34,560 nt of DNA from Rhodobacteraceae bacterium UBA3069 (GTDB lineage: Bacteria > Pseudomonadota > Alphaproteobacteria > Rhodobacterales > Rhodobacteraceae): contig DFBX01000085.1 in assembly GCA_002366795.1 (NCBI GenBank), positions 1 to 34,560 of the forward strand. The letters run 5' to 3'. The notes below the pieces were generated by a model. That model saw only the letters and a program-made list of their open reading frames with translations, was not told the origin of the DNA and made no database searches. Shown piece after piece: positions 15,620 to 23,548 of this stretch (within the stretch, counting starts at the first letter, position 1; each line of letters starts with the position of its first letter). A program made the translations under genes and the position numbers.

Positions 15620-16291
15620 TTATCCGCGCCAGTCCAGCACCTCGGACAGCGGCGCGCGTTCGGTGCGGAAGCTGTTGGCGGAGTGATCCTTGTCCGCGTA
15701 TCCGAAAGAAATGGCGCATAGGATGTCGCGCCCTTCAAGGATGTCGAAAAATGCGCGCACCGTGGGGGCGTATGCGGCCACGGCAGCTTGCGGAATCGAG
15801 GCGACGCCCAAGGCCTCGGCTGCCAATGTGAAGGCCGTGATGAAGCCGCCGCAATCCATCGCGCCATAGGGGCCCAGCTTGGATTCGGAGGTGATGATCG
15901 CCACATGCGGCGCGCCGAACAGGCGGTAGTTTTCCATCATCTGCTCGCGGGTGCCCTCGCGGTCTTCTTTCGCGATACCGACCGCATCGTAGAGTTGGAA
16001 ACCGCAGGTGCGGCGCCGGGACTTGTAGATGCCCTCGTAGGCTTCGGGCCATGGCATGTCAGGTTCGGGTGCCTTGGTTTGCGCGGCCTCGGTGACGGCG
16101 GCGCGGAAGCGGTCGGTTTCGGCGCCGCGCGTCACGATCACCTGCCACGGCTGCGAATTGCACCAGCTAGGCACGCGGCCCGCGGTTTGCACGATGCGTT
16201 CGACCACATCGTCCGGCACTTGGTCGGGCAGGAAGGCGCGGCAGGAATGGCGGGCGCGCAACAGGGCGTCCAGCGTGTCGATTGCGGTCAT
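15620..16291 (-). CDS. Nitroreductase-family FMN oxidoreductase
   Basis: 223 residues, typical of single-domain nitroreductases, which are FMN-dependent, use NAD(P)H and reduce nitro compounds, quinones or other acceptors. The FMN-phosphate motif RARHSCRAFLPD is at the N-terminus, SWCNSQPWQVIV follows, and DCGGFITAFTLAAEALG and SFGYAD are the usual later blocks. The start at 16291 overlaps the stop of the zinc-ribbon gene by ATGA, with AAGGAG just upstream, so it is the last gene of the long minus-strand cluster. The substrate is unknown. Its coupling to membrane-stress genes hints at a redox or detoxification role, but may be only positional. Confidence 0.9.
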   Translation of the reverse strand: MTAIDTLDALLRARHSCRAFLPDQVPDDVVERIVQTAGRVPSWCNSQPWQVIVTRGAETDRFRAAVTEAAQTKAPEPDMPWPEAYEGIYKSRRRTCGFQLYDAVGIAKEDREGTREQMMENYRLFGAPHVAIITSESKLGPYGAMDCGGFITAFTLAAEALGVASIPQAAVAAYAPTVRAFFDILEGRDILCAISFGYADKDHSANSFRTERAPLSEVLDWRG

Positions 16292-17397
16292 TGGATGGCT
16301 CCTTGGTTGAGCGCGACAAGGTAGCCGACGCCTGCGGCCACGATCACGCCGAGCAGCACGGCAAAGGCGATTTTCCACGCTGACCAGGGCCGTTCGCCCT
16401 GCACGCGGCCCGTCTGGCCGTTGACGACGAAACGGTAAGTCTTGCCGCGGAATTTGTAAGCGGCCAGCCAGACCGGCAGCAGGATATGTTTGAAGGTCAC
16501 GTCCGACACGTGCGTGTCCAGTGAATGAATGCGCTGCCGGTCGCCGCCGATGTCGAAACGCACGTCGCGTTCGATCTGGCGGGCCATATGGGCGCGCGCC
16601 TCGTTATAGCCCTCGTCCAGTTCGACGATATATCCCTCGGCCCTGAAACCGGCGAGGAATTCGGGCTGGTAGGGCTCCAGCGCGGACAGGTCCCAAGGAT
16701 GCAGCGCGTCGGTGTATTTCTTGGGCAGGCTACGCGAGGCCAGCACCAGCACGTCGTCGAAGAAGCGCGCCACGCGGCCCGACACCGCACGCCAGCGGAT
16801 TTTCTGCACCCTTTGCGTGGTGCGTTTGCCGTCGCGCATCACGGTGCGGGTTTCGTAATAGACCGTGCCGCGTTCGCCCGTGTAGGTGGATTTCGTGTCG
16901 GCGTCATAGGTCCAATAGGGCACGTATATGCCATCCATCTTGCGGCCCTTGCGCGCGTATTCCTGCAATCCGTTCGGCGCGAACCACAGCCGTCCCAGCC
17001 AGTGTGTCATGGCCTTGCGCGCGCTGCTTTCGTCCAGCACGAAGGGCAGCACGCCCTTGGGTTTGATATGGCGATGCGTGCCGGTATCGGCCACCAGGGG
17101 TGTGGCGCAGAACGGGCATTCGGTGGCGTGATCGGCGCCGCCCAGTTCCACCTGCGCGCCGCAGTTCGGGCATTGCGAGACGCGGGTTTCCTCGATTTCC
17201 TGCGCGGGCAGGGCGCGGGCCAGGGCGGCGCGGAAATCCAGTTCGCGGATGCTGGCGTGGTCGGGTGCCATGATGGCTTGGACATTGCCGCAGTGATCGC
17301 AGGTCAAAAGGCCCTTTTCCGGATCATAGCGCAGGTCAGACCCGCACTGATCGCAGGGGAAGTGGTGTTCTTCCAACGGGGTGTCGGGATCGGTCAT
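16288..17397 (-). CDS. Double zinc-ribbon (TFIIB-type) membrane-anchored protein, YdjG-like
   Basis: 369 residues. Two zinc ribbons occupy the N-terminus: Cys15/18/33/36 (CDQC, CDHC) and Cys76/79/94/97 (CPNC, CPFC). A long middle region follows (YVPYWTYDADTKSTYTGERG, WDLSALEPYQPEFLAGF), then a LLPVWLAAYKFRGKTYRFVVNGQTG block typical of this family, and one C-terminal membrane helix (about 341-364). Databases often mislabel such proteins as 'primosomal protein N'. In Bacillus subtilis the related YdjG works with YdjH and the SPFH protein YdjI to hold PspA at the membrane. Here an SPFH/YdjI-like gene lies two genes upstream. The start codon overlaps the preceding stop (ATGA), as does its own stop with the next gene. 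Function by analogy only. Confidence 0.85.
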   Translation of the reverse strand: MTDPDTPLEEHHFPCDQCGSDLRYDPEKGLLTCDHCGNVQAIMAPDHASIRELDFRAALARALPAQEIEETRVSQCPNCGAQVELGGADHATECPFCATPLVADTGTHRHIKPKGVLPFVLDESSARKAMTHWLGRLWFAPNGLQEYARKGRKMDGIYVPYWTYDADTKSTYTGERGTVYYETRTVMRDGKRTTQRVQKIRWRAVSGRVARFFDDVLVLASRSLPKKYTDALHPWDLSALEPYQPEFLAGFRAEGYIVELDEGYNEARAHMARQIERDVRFDIGGDRQRIHSLDTHVSDVTFKHILLPVWLAAYKFRGKTYRFVVNGQTGRVQGERPWSAWKIAFAVLLGVIVAAGVGYLVALNQGAIQ

Positions 17398-17768
17398 CGC
17401 TTGGGGCCGGCATGTTCGAAAGTGACCAGATGGGCGATTTCGGCACCTTTGGCGGTGGTGTAGCGGATCATGTGGCAAAACAGGCGCGGGGCGGCACCTG
17501 CGCGGGTGATCCGGCCCGACACGGCCCCCGCTTTGCCATGGGTCACGATCTCATCCAGCGTCACCGCTTCGGGCACCGGGGTTTCGTCCCGCAGCCCCAT
17601 GATTGCCGCGCGGCCCGTGACTGCGCCATGCGGGCCGTCCCAGACGACATTCTCGGCCAACCAAATATCGGGCATCTCGCCCGCGCCCATCAGGGCAAGG
17701 GCGATCGCTTCGGCGCGTTGTGCTTCGGGCGAGGTGTCGCAGGCTTCGGATCGGCGCACGCGGGTCAT
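17394..17768 (-). CDS. Small NTF2/SnoaL-like protein of unknown function
   Basis: 124 residues, soluble, no signal peptide. Its pattern (an N-terminal helix RAEAIALALMGAGE, WLAENVVWDGPHGAVTGRAAIMGL, then beta strands ending AHLVTFEHAG) suggests the NTF2/SnoaL cone fold, often a small-molecule-binding or scaffolding fold. I do not recognise a specific family. The stop overlaps the zinc-ribbon start by ATGA, and the gene lies 42 bases after the SPFH gene. It is therefore translated with that pair and may be a part of the same complex. Confidence 0.65.
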   Translation of the reverse strand: MTRVRRSEACDTSPEAQRAEAIALALMGAGEMPDIWLAENVVWDGPHGAVTGRAAIMGLRDETPVPEAVTLDEIVTHGKAGAVSGRITRAGAAPRLFCHMIRYTTAKGAEIAHLVTFEHAGPKR

Positions 17769-17810
17769 CAGGTGGTCCTTGGGCGGGGCTTGGTGCAGGG
17801 TCGGGGCAGA

Positions 17811-18941
17811 TTAGGGCGCGGGCGGCGGCGGCGGCATCACGGTGAACAGCTGCGCCAGTTCCTGCACGTCTTCGGCCAGCATCCAGCCGTCTTGCCCGGG
17901 CGTCCAGACATGGGTGCTGCGTTTCAGGTTGCCATCCGTCACCATCCGCCCCATGTCCGCCTTAGAGAACGGGCCGCGCGTTTCGCCATTCTCGGCGATG
18001 TGCCAGACATGTTCGACCGGCGGTGGGGGCGGGGGCGTCTGGGCAGCGGTGGGGGCGGCAGTGTCAGAACGCGCGCCCCACGGGCCGCTGGCACCGCCAA
18101 GCTGCTGCGCCATGGCCATGCCCATGCCCATGCCCAAACCTGCGCTGATCCCGCCCCCGCCACCGGGGTTGCGGGCGGCGGCGGTCATCGCCTCGGCTGC
18201 GGAATACTGCGTGAACTTGTTCAGGTCCCCGATCATCCCCATGGATGTGCGCTTGTCCAATGCATCCTCGACCGCAGGCGGAAGTGAGATGTTTTCGATA
18301 TACAGCTCGGGAATGGTCAGCCCGTATTCACCGATTACGCCGGAAATCGCCGCCGCCACCAGTTTGCCCAGATCGGCAGTGTTTGCGGCCATGTCCAGCA
18401 CCGGAATGCCGGATCCGGCCACCACGCGGGAAAACTCCTGCACGATGATGTTGCGGATCTGGAAGCTGATCTCGTCCATGGTGAATTCGCCATCCGTCCC
18501 GACGATTTCGGACAGGAACTTGGCGGGGTCGATGACGCGTACGGAATAGGTGCCATAGGCGCGAATGCGCACCGGCCCGAATTCGGGATCGCGGCAGATG
18601 ATCGGGTTTTTGGTGCCCCATTTCAGGTCGTTGAAACGGGTCGTGTTGACGAAATAGATTTCCGACTTGAAAGGGGATTTGAACCCGTGATGCCAGTGCT
18701 GAAGCGTGGTCATTACCGGCATGTTGTTGGTTTCCAACATATACAGGCCGGGGGTGAAGACATCGGCCAACTGCCCCTCGTGGACGAATACGGCGGCCTG
18801 ACCTTCGCGCACGGTCAGCTTGGCGCCGTACTTGATCTCGTGGCCTTCGCGTTCAAAGCGCCAGACCATGGTGTCGCGCGTGTTGTCCGTCCAATGGATG
18901 ACGTCGATGAATTCGCCTGACAGAAAGTCGAAAATACCCAT
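17811..18941 (-). CDS. SPFH-domain protein with C-terminal GYF-2 domain (virion core/YdjI-like)
   Basis: 376 residues. The N-terminus (MGIFDFLSGEFIDVIHW) is an amphipathic start typical of YdjI-like proteins. The SPFH (stomatin/prohibitin-like) region covers about 30-240, with LTVREGQAAVFVHEGQ, FVNTTRFNDLKWGTKNPI and IRAYGTYSVRV. A Gly/Met-rich linker and a PPPPPP stretch lead to a GYF-2 domain (about 310-360; WHIAENGETRGPFSKADM, TWVWTPGQDGW-like), then a proline-rich tail. SPFH proteins form oligomers on membranes and organise partner proteins; GYF domains bind proline-rich peptides, which could include its own tail. The family is often called 'virion core protein'. It lies 24 bases after the OYE gene. 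I infer a scaffold role in envelope stress. Confidence 0.85.
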   Translation of the reverse strand: MGIFDFLSGEFIDVIHWTDNTRDTMVWRFEREGHEIKYGAKLTVREGQAAVFVHEGQLADVFTPGLYMLETNNMPVMTTLQHWHHGFKSPFKSEIYFVNTTRFNDLKWGTKNPIICRDPEFGPVRIRAYGTYSVRVIDPAKFLSEIVGTDGEFTMDEISFQIRNIIVQEFSRVVAGSGIPVLDMAANTADLGKLVAAAISGVIGEYGLTIPELYIENISLPPAVEDALDKRTSMGMIGDLNKFTQYSAAEAMTAAARNPGGGGGISAGLGMGMGMAMAQQLGGASGPWGARSDTAAPTAAQTPPPPPPVEHVWHIAENGETRGPFSKADMGRMVTDGNLKRSTHVWTPGQDGWMLAEDVQELAQLFTVMPPPPPAP

Positions 18942-18965
18942 GTCGGTGACCCTTTCGTGGAAATT

Positions 18966-20264
18966 CTAAATGATCCGCGCGGCGGCGGTTTTTTCGGTTT
19001 TGGCAAAGGCGCGCAGGGCACGCCAAACCGGCAATGCGGTGTCGGGGTCCTGCCCGTCCGACAGGCGGGCGATCTGCTGTTGATACCATGCCATCGTGCC
19101 CGCGGCATTGAGATCGCGCAGCAGCGCCAGCGGAGAGTTCGGGCCAAGCCAGCCCGGCCCCAGCGACAGCCTGCCATCGCGCGATTCCATCCGGTCCAGC
19201 GTGCCGGCCAGCAATCCGGCGGGGGCCTCGGGGGTCAGCACCAACGGGCGTGCCATGCCGATCAGGTCCACGCCATCAACCCGCGCGCGGGCCATGCCGG
19301 TGGCGCTGCGGAACCCGCCCGTGACCATGATCGGCAGGGCGGTGGCGCGGCGCAGGCGGGGGGCGAAATCCATGAAATACGCCTCGCGTGCGCGGGCGCT
19401 GTCCAGCCGCGTGGCGGAGGGGTCCAGCCGGTCGATATTCATCATGCGGGGCTGTTCGTAATTGCCGCCCGACACTTCGATGAAATCGGCACCCGCGCCT
19501 TCCAGCCACGCGGCGACCTGCACGCTGTCATCCTCGGAAAAGCCGCCACGCTGGAAATCGGTCGCGTTCAGCTTGACCCCGACGATGAACCGGGTGCCAC
19601 AGGCGGTGCGGGTGCGGCGGATCAGTTCCAACAGCAGCCTTGCGCGGTCGGCCAGCGACCCGCCCCACTGGTCAGAGCGGCGGTTGGTCAGCGGTGACAG
19701 GAATTGCGAGACAAGGTAGCCATGGGCGGCGTGAACTTGCACTCCGTCAAAGCCCGCCTGCTGCGCGATGCGGGCGGCGGCGACGAAGCGGGCGATCACG
19801 TCTTCGACCTCGTCCCCGGTCATCGGGCTGGGCTTGGCAAAACGTTTGCCCATGTCCAGCCCCACGTCAGACGCGGATTTCGGGGCAGGGTTCAGAATGC
19901 GCGGCACCTGCCGGCCCGCGTGGTTCAACTGCATCAGCATCAGCGCGCCATGGCTGCGCCCCGCAGCGGCCAGATCGTGCAGCGCGGCCATCGCCGCATC
20001 GTCCTGCGGCCCGTCGATCACGATATTCCCGGCGCCTTCGCGGTGGGCGCGGTCCACCATCACGTTACCGGTGATCAGCATCCCCGCGCCGCCGGCGCCC
20101 CAACGGGCATAAAGCGTGGTCAGTTGCGGCGTGACGTGCCCGTCCGCATCGGCCAGCCCCTCGGACATGGCCGATTTCACGATACGGTTCTGCACCACCG
20201 CGCCGCAGGGCAAGGTCAGCGGCTGCGACAAAAGCTGCGAAGGTTGCGCCGCATCTTCGGTCAC
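18966..20264 (-). CDS. Old-yellow-enzyme type NADH:flavin oxidoreductase
   Basis: 432 residues; the FMN-binding TIM barrel is complete to about residue 360, with no Fe-S or second flavin domain (2,4-dienoyl-CoA reductases have one). Recognisable parts are LPCGAVVQNRIVKSAMSEG, QLNHAGRQVP, FDGVQVHAAHGYLVSQFLSP and TNRRSDQWGGS. These are the OYE core and substrate-binding His-x-x-His type motif. The likely reaction is NAD(P)H-dependent reduction of activated C=C bonds; the substrate is unknown. The start is GTG, and its first bases overlap the stop of the DUF2927 gene (GTGA). Tight coupling places a flavoenzyme inside an otherwise membrane-associated cluster. Confidence 0.9.
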   Translation of the reverse strand: MTEDAAQPSQLLSQPLTLPCGAVVQNRIVKSAMSEGLADADGHVTPQLTTLYARWGAGGAGMLITGNVMVDRAHREGAGNIVIDGPQDDAAMAALHDLAAAGRSHGALMLMQLNHAGRQVPRILNPAPKSASDVGLDMGKRFAKPSPMTGDEVEDVIARFVAAARIAQQAGFDGVQVHAAHGYLVSQFLSPLTNRRSDQWGGSLADRARLLLELIRRTRTACGTRFIVGVKLNATDFQRGGFSEDDSVQVAAWLEGAGADFIEVSGGNYEQPRMMNIDRLDPSATRLDSARAREAYFMDFAPRLRRATALPIMVTGGFRSATGMARARVDGVDLIGMARPLVLTPEAPAGLLAGTLDRMESRDGRLSLGPGWLGPNSPLALLRDLNAAGTMAWYQQQIARLSDGQDPDTALPVWRALRAFAKTEKTAAARII

Positions 20265-21223
20265 GACGACCCTCCGACCAGATACTCGGCCATGTCACGC
20301 AGGATCGGCCGCGCCTCTTCTTGGGTCATGCCGCCGCGCAGGCGCGGGCTATACAGCATTTTCAGCAGCATTTCGTCATGGGTGGTCAGCAGGGCAAATT
20401 CGTCGTCATCGTTGAAGATCGACGGGCGCGCCTGCGGGCTGTCATTGGCAAGGCCAAGCCCCTGGGCGATTTCCTCGTGCATGCAGGATTTGCGCAGCAG
20501 GTCGGGGTGTTCATCACGCACCAGTGCGATGGCGCGGCGGTAATCGTGGTCGTTCTGGTCCGAGGAGAACGCGATCACAAGGCAATGGATCGAGCGCGGG
20601 ATATTACGCAGGATCGACAGGGAGGCCGGGTTGATGTTTGGCACGATCTCCAGCACGCGGGGGATCGCCTCGGCGCGGTCGTCCTCTCCCATCACCAGAA
20701 CGTGGAAATTGGGCGAGGCATCGGACATGCCAATTGGGTGCCCCGTGACCCGTTTCAGCCGCGCGGCATAATTCGCCACGGTGGCGCGGTCGCGGGCACG
20801 TCGCTCAGCCGGAACCGAGGTGCCGAATTCCACCGTAAGCCGCACCGGCCCGGGCCAGCGGCGCAGCACACCGGGTGTATCGCGTGCCGCCTGAAGCCCC
20901 GCGCCGCGTTCGTATTCATCGAAAAACGCGATACGGGTGAAATTGCGCACCAGCATGTCCGAGGTGAAGGGCGTGTCCGGCCCGCCGCCATCCTGCCGCA
21001 GCAGGCCCTGCGCCAGCAATTCCGATTGCACGCGCGCGTAATAGGCTGATAACGCCCGGCTTTCCTGGCTTGGGCCCTGTGGTGGCTTGGGCGCCGGTTT
21101 GGGCGCGACAAGACCGGCGGGACGCTGCTGCGGCGTGACGCTGGGGCGCTTGGACAGGTCCAGACAGCCGGTCAGGGCCAGCCCCGCCGTCAATCCCACG
21201 AGTGATTTTGTCCAACGCCGCAT
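20261..21223 (-). CDS. DUF2927 lipoprotein
   Basis: 320 residues. A lipoprotein signal is clear: MRRWTKSLVGLTAGLALTGC with the lipid-modified Cys20. A proline-rich linker follows, then the DUF2927 domain (about 120-290): TVEFGTSVPAERRARDRATV, FHVLVMGEDDR, CLVIAFSSD and an H-E-E-I-A-Q-GLGLAND block. The HEE-x-x-QGLGL pattern looks like a metalloprotease-type His-Glu motif, but no activity is established. The protein should sit in the periplasm on the inner or outer membrane. The gene is 9 bases after telA and overlaps the next start (GTGA). Confidence 0.85.
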   Translation of the reverse strand: MRRWTKSLVGLTAGLALTGCLDLSKRPSVTPQQRPAGLVAPKPAPKPPQGPSQESRALSAYYARVQSELLAQGLLRQDGGGPDTPFTSDMLVRNFTRIAFFDEYERGAGLQAARDTPGVLRRWPGPVRLTVEFGTSVPAERRARDRATVANYAARLKRVTGHPIGMSDASPNFHVLVMGEDDRAEAIPRVLEIVPNINPASLSILRNIPRSIHCLVIAFSSDQNDHDYRRAIALVRDEHPDLLRKSCMHEEIAQGLGLANDSPQARPSIFNDDDEFALLTTHDEMLLKMLYSPRLRGGMTQEEARPILRDMAEYLVGGSS

Positions 21224-21232
21224 GTTCTGCCC

Positions 21233-22432
21233 TCAGTTGGCCGGAACGGCGGTCGAGGCGGTGTCGCCCAGACCGGTTTTCTTGGCCTTGGCGGCGGCAA
21301 GGGTGTCGCGCAGTTCGGCTTCCATCTTCTTCAGCTCTTTTTCGGCGGCGGCGCGTTTGGCCTTGCCCTCGTCGGCAATTTGCAGGCTTTCTTCGATCGT
21401 GCCGATCAGGTCGGCATTGGCCTGTTTCACGGCCTCGATGTCGAACACGCCGCGCTCCATTTCCTCGCGGATCATCTTGTTGCTGTCGCGCAGGTTCTTG
21501 GCGTTGGCGGTCAGCAATTCGTTGGTCAGGTCATTGGCGTCGCGCACCGCGGCGGCGGCTTCGGCGCTGCGCTGGATGGTGACGGCCTGCGCCAGCTGGG
21601 TTTCCCAAAGCGGCACGGTGTTCACCAAGGTCGAGTTGACTTTCGTCACCAGCGACTTGTCGTTTTCCTGCACCAGCCGGATCGAGGGCAGCGATTGCAT
21701 CGTCACCTGACGGGTCAGTTTCAGGTCATGCACACGGCGTTCCAGATCGTCGCGCGCGGCGCGCAGGTCGCGCAATTCCTGCGCCTTCATCACCTGCTCG
21801 GATTCGGGCGCGGCCTGCACCTCGGCCTCCTTGGCGGGGATGTCGTTGCTGTCCAGTTCCTTCACCTTGGCCTCGCCCGCAGCGATATACAGGGCCAACT
21901 CGTCATAGAAATCCAGCGTCTTTTCATACAGTATGTCCAGCGATTTGATATCCTTCAGCAGCTTGTGTTCATGGCTTAGAAGGTTGTCGGTGATGCGGTC
22001 GATCTGGCCCTGCACCTCTTCGAAACGGGCGGTGAATTTGGCAAAGGGCGCGGCGCGGCCCAGCAGACGTTCCCAGAAGGACCGCTTGCGGCGCACATCC
22101 AGTTCGGACACGGAAAAGCCGCGGATCGCGGTCACGATATTGCGCAGGCTGTCGCCCGCCGGGCCGACATCCTTGTTGCGCACATCGGCCAGCATCGCCT
22201 GGGAAATCACCTGCAATTCCGCCTGCGCGGCCGACCCGAAGGACACGATGGAATTGGTGTCGGTCATGTCCAGTTCGGACATGCGCTTGCGGATCGCTTC
22301 GGATTGGGGCGCGTCGGCGGCCTCCAGCGGGACGATTTCCTCGGGCTTGCCCGGTTCGGGCAGGACCACGGCGTTGACCTCTTCGACCAGGGCCAGCGTT
22401 TCCTGGGCTTTCTCGCGGATATTGGCAGACAT
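21233..22432 (-). CDS. TelA/YaaN-family toxic-anion-resistance protein
   Basis: 399 residues, usual for the TelA family. The sequence is almost entirely charged alpha-helix: SELDMTDTNSIVSFGSAAQAELQVISQAML, then FWERLLGR, FEEVQGQIDRITDNLLSHEHKLLKDI, and LQKKDVTLWETQLAQAV-type segments (here TVPLWETQLAQAVTIQRSAEAA). No membrane segment was seen. Members are linked to tellurite and other membrane-active stresses and regularly pair with XpaC genes; the mechanism is unknown. Here it follows xpaC by 52 bases in the same direction. A dynamin-like or membrane-surface role has been discussed for the family, but nothing here proves it. Confidence 0.9.
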   Translation of the reverse strand: MSANIREKAQETLALVEEVNAVVLPEPGKPEEIVPLEAADAPQSEAIRKRMSELDMTDTNSIVSFGSAAQAELQVISQAMLADVRNKDVGPAGDSLRNIVTAIRGFSVSELDVRRKRSFWERLLGRAAPFAKFTARFEEVQGQIDRITDNLLSHEHKLLKDIKSLDILYEKTLDFYDELALYIAAGEAKVKELDSNDIPAKEAEVQAAPESEQVMKAQELRDLRAARDDLERRVHDLKLTRQVTMQSLPSIRLVQENDKSLVTKVNSTLVNTVPLWETQLAQAVTIQRSAEAAAAVRDANDLTNELLTANAKNLRDSNKMIREEMERGVFDIEAVKQANADLIGTIEESLQIADEGKAKRAAAEKELKKMEAELRDTLAAAKAKKTGLGDTASTAVPAN

Positions 22433-22484
22433 ATCGTATCCCTCTCATGGGTGGGGCGACATGCCCCTGTTCACTGTTATTCGG

Positions 22485-23387
22485 CTATTCGGTGTGCAGG
22501 CCTTCGCGCTGCAAACGGTCGCGCAGCACGTCGATTTCCACGGTCAGATCGGTGCGGTCATCGACCAGCATCCTGGATGTGCGGGCGGCAAAATTCTGTT
22601 CCAAGTCGTCCAGCAGGGCGGCGTAATCGGCGCGGGCCTGCGGGTCGCGGGTGCGCCCGTAAATATCGGCAAACTTCACCGTCGCGTCACGCGCCCCCAT
22701 CAAGTAGACCGACAGGTACTTGCGCGCGGCGGTCAGGTCGCGCGGGTCATCCTCGACCGTGCGGAACAGATCACGGGCGGTGGCCTGGAACTGCTCCAGC
22801 CGCCGCGCCATCTGGCGGTCGCCGGCGCGGGACATGGCATCGGTCATCTCGGCCAGGTGCTTTTCGGCTACGTCCACGGCGCGGGCCACGCGGTCGGTCT
22901 GGAACTGGCCGATGCCTTCCATCCCCTTGTTTTTCAACGGATCAGGGCCAAAGGCGAACAGATGCAGCGCCGCGCCCACCACAAGATAAATCAGCGGCGC
23001 GGCGATCCCGCCCGTGGCGGCGAAGCCTGCGATGGCAAGGCCAAGGCCGGTCAGAAGGCTGCCTGCGATCTTGCGAGGAAAGGCAGGGCGGCGTGCGACC
23101 TTGCGCGCCTCGTATGCTTCTTGCGCGATCAGACCTTCGCGGGTCAGCCAGGCGGCCAGCAGTAGCGTGCCAAGCGCGGCAAGGTTCAGCGCCATGGCCG
23201 TCGGGCCATTGCCAAAAGCCTGCAAAATCAGCGGCAAGGGGGCAAGGAACAGAAGGTTCACGCGCCCGCCCGCGCGGGTGCGGCGGGCCATTTTCGCGGG
23301 GGATTGGTTCGCAGTGCGTGGTGCGTCGGGCGCGCCTTTGGGGGCGCTGCCATCGGGGCTGTATTTTCCGCCAAAACGCTGCGCCAT
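22485..23387 (-). CDS. XpaC-like membrane protein (5-bromo-4-chloroindolyl phosphate hydrolysis family)
   Basis: 300 residues from ATG 23387. The N-terminal about 40 residues are polar. Four hydrophobic segments follow (about 43-58, 63-82, 107-125 and 128-147), then a cytoplasmic helical domain with TDRVARAVDVAEKHLAEMTDAM, YLSVYLMGARDATVKFADIY and an ending LDDLEQNFAARTSRML. This matches the XpaC family, whose name comes from an old assay; hydrolase activity is doubtful. Bacillus xpaC lies beside yaaN (telA), as here. I chose ATG 23387 rather than the GTG at 23390, because its A is shared with the stop of the small upstream gene (TGATG), a classic coupling signal. Confidence 0.85.
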   Translation of the reverse strand: MAQRFGGKYSPDGSAPKGAPDAPRTANQSPAKMARRTRAGGRVNLLFLAPLPLILQAFGNGPTAMALNLAALGTLLLAAWLTREGLIAQEAYEARKVARRPAFPRKIAGSLLTGLGLAIAGFAATGGIAAPLIYLVVGAALHLFAFGPDPLKNKGMEGIGQFQTDRVARAVDVAEKHLAEMTDAMSRAGDRQMARRLEQFQATARDLFRTVEDDPRDLTAARKYLSVYLMGARDATVKFADIYGRTRDPQARADYAALLDDLEQNFAARTSRMLVDDRTDLTVEIDVLRDRLQREGLHTE

Positions 23388-23470
23388 CACACGCTCCCCG
23401 CGATCGCCACATAGAGGATCAGCAAGACCAGCAAAAAGAACGCCAGTTTCTGTAGCGCGGTATCGGTCAT
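23387..23470 (-). CDS. 27-residue single-span membrane peptide upstream of xpaC
   Basis: A tiny open frame: MTDTALQKLA, then about 14 hydrophobic residues (FFLLVLLILYVAIA), ending GSV. It is one membrane helix with a short polar N-terminus. Its TGA overlaps the xpaC ATG by one base (TGATG), the arrangement expected of a translated, coupled gene. I know no named family for it. It could be a small subunit or regulator of XpaC/TelA, or a leader peptide whose translation sets xpaC expression. No clear ribosome site is seen (GGGCTGA is just before the ATG). Confidence 0.55.
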   Translation of the reverse strand: MTDTALQKLAFFLLVLLILYVAIAGSV

Positions 23471-23548
23471 TCAGCCCCCCGAAGTCACCTTACAAGGCCA
23501 AACTTATGTGCTTTGCCCACGGGTTGCTAGGGGGAACTGCCCCATGAC

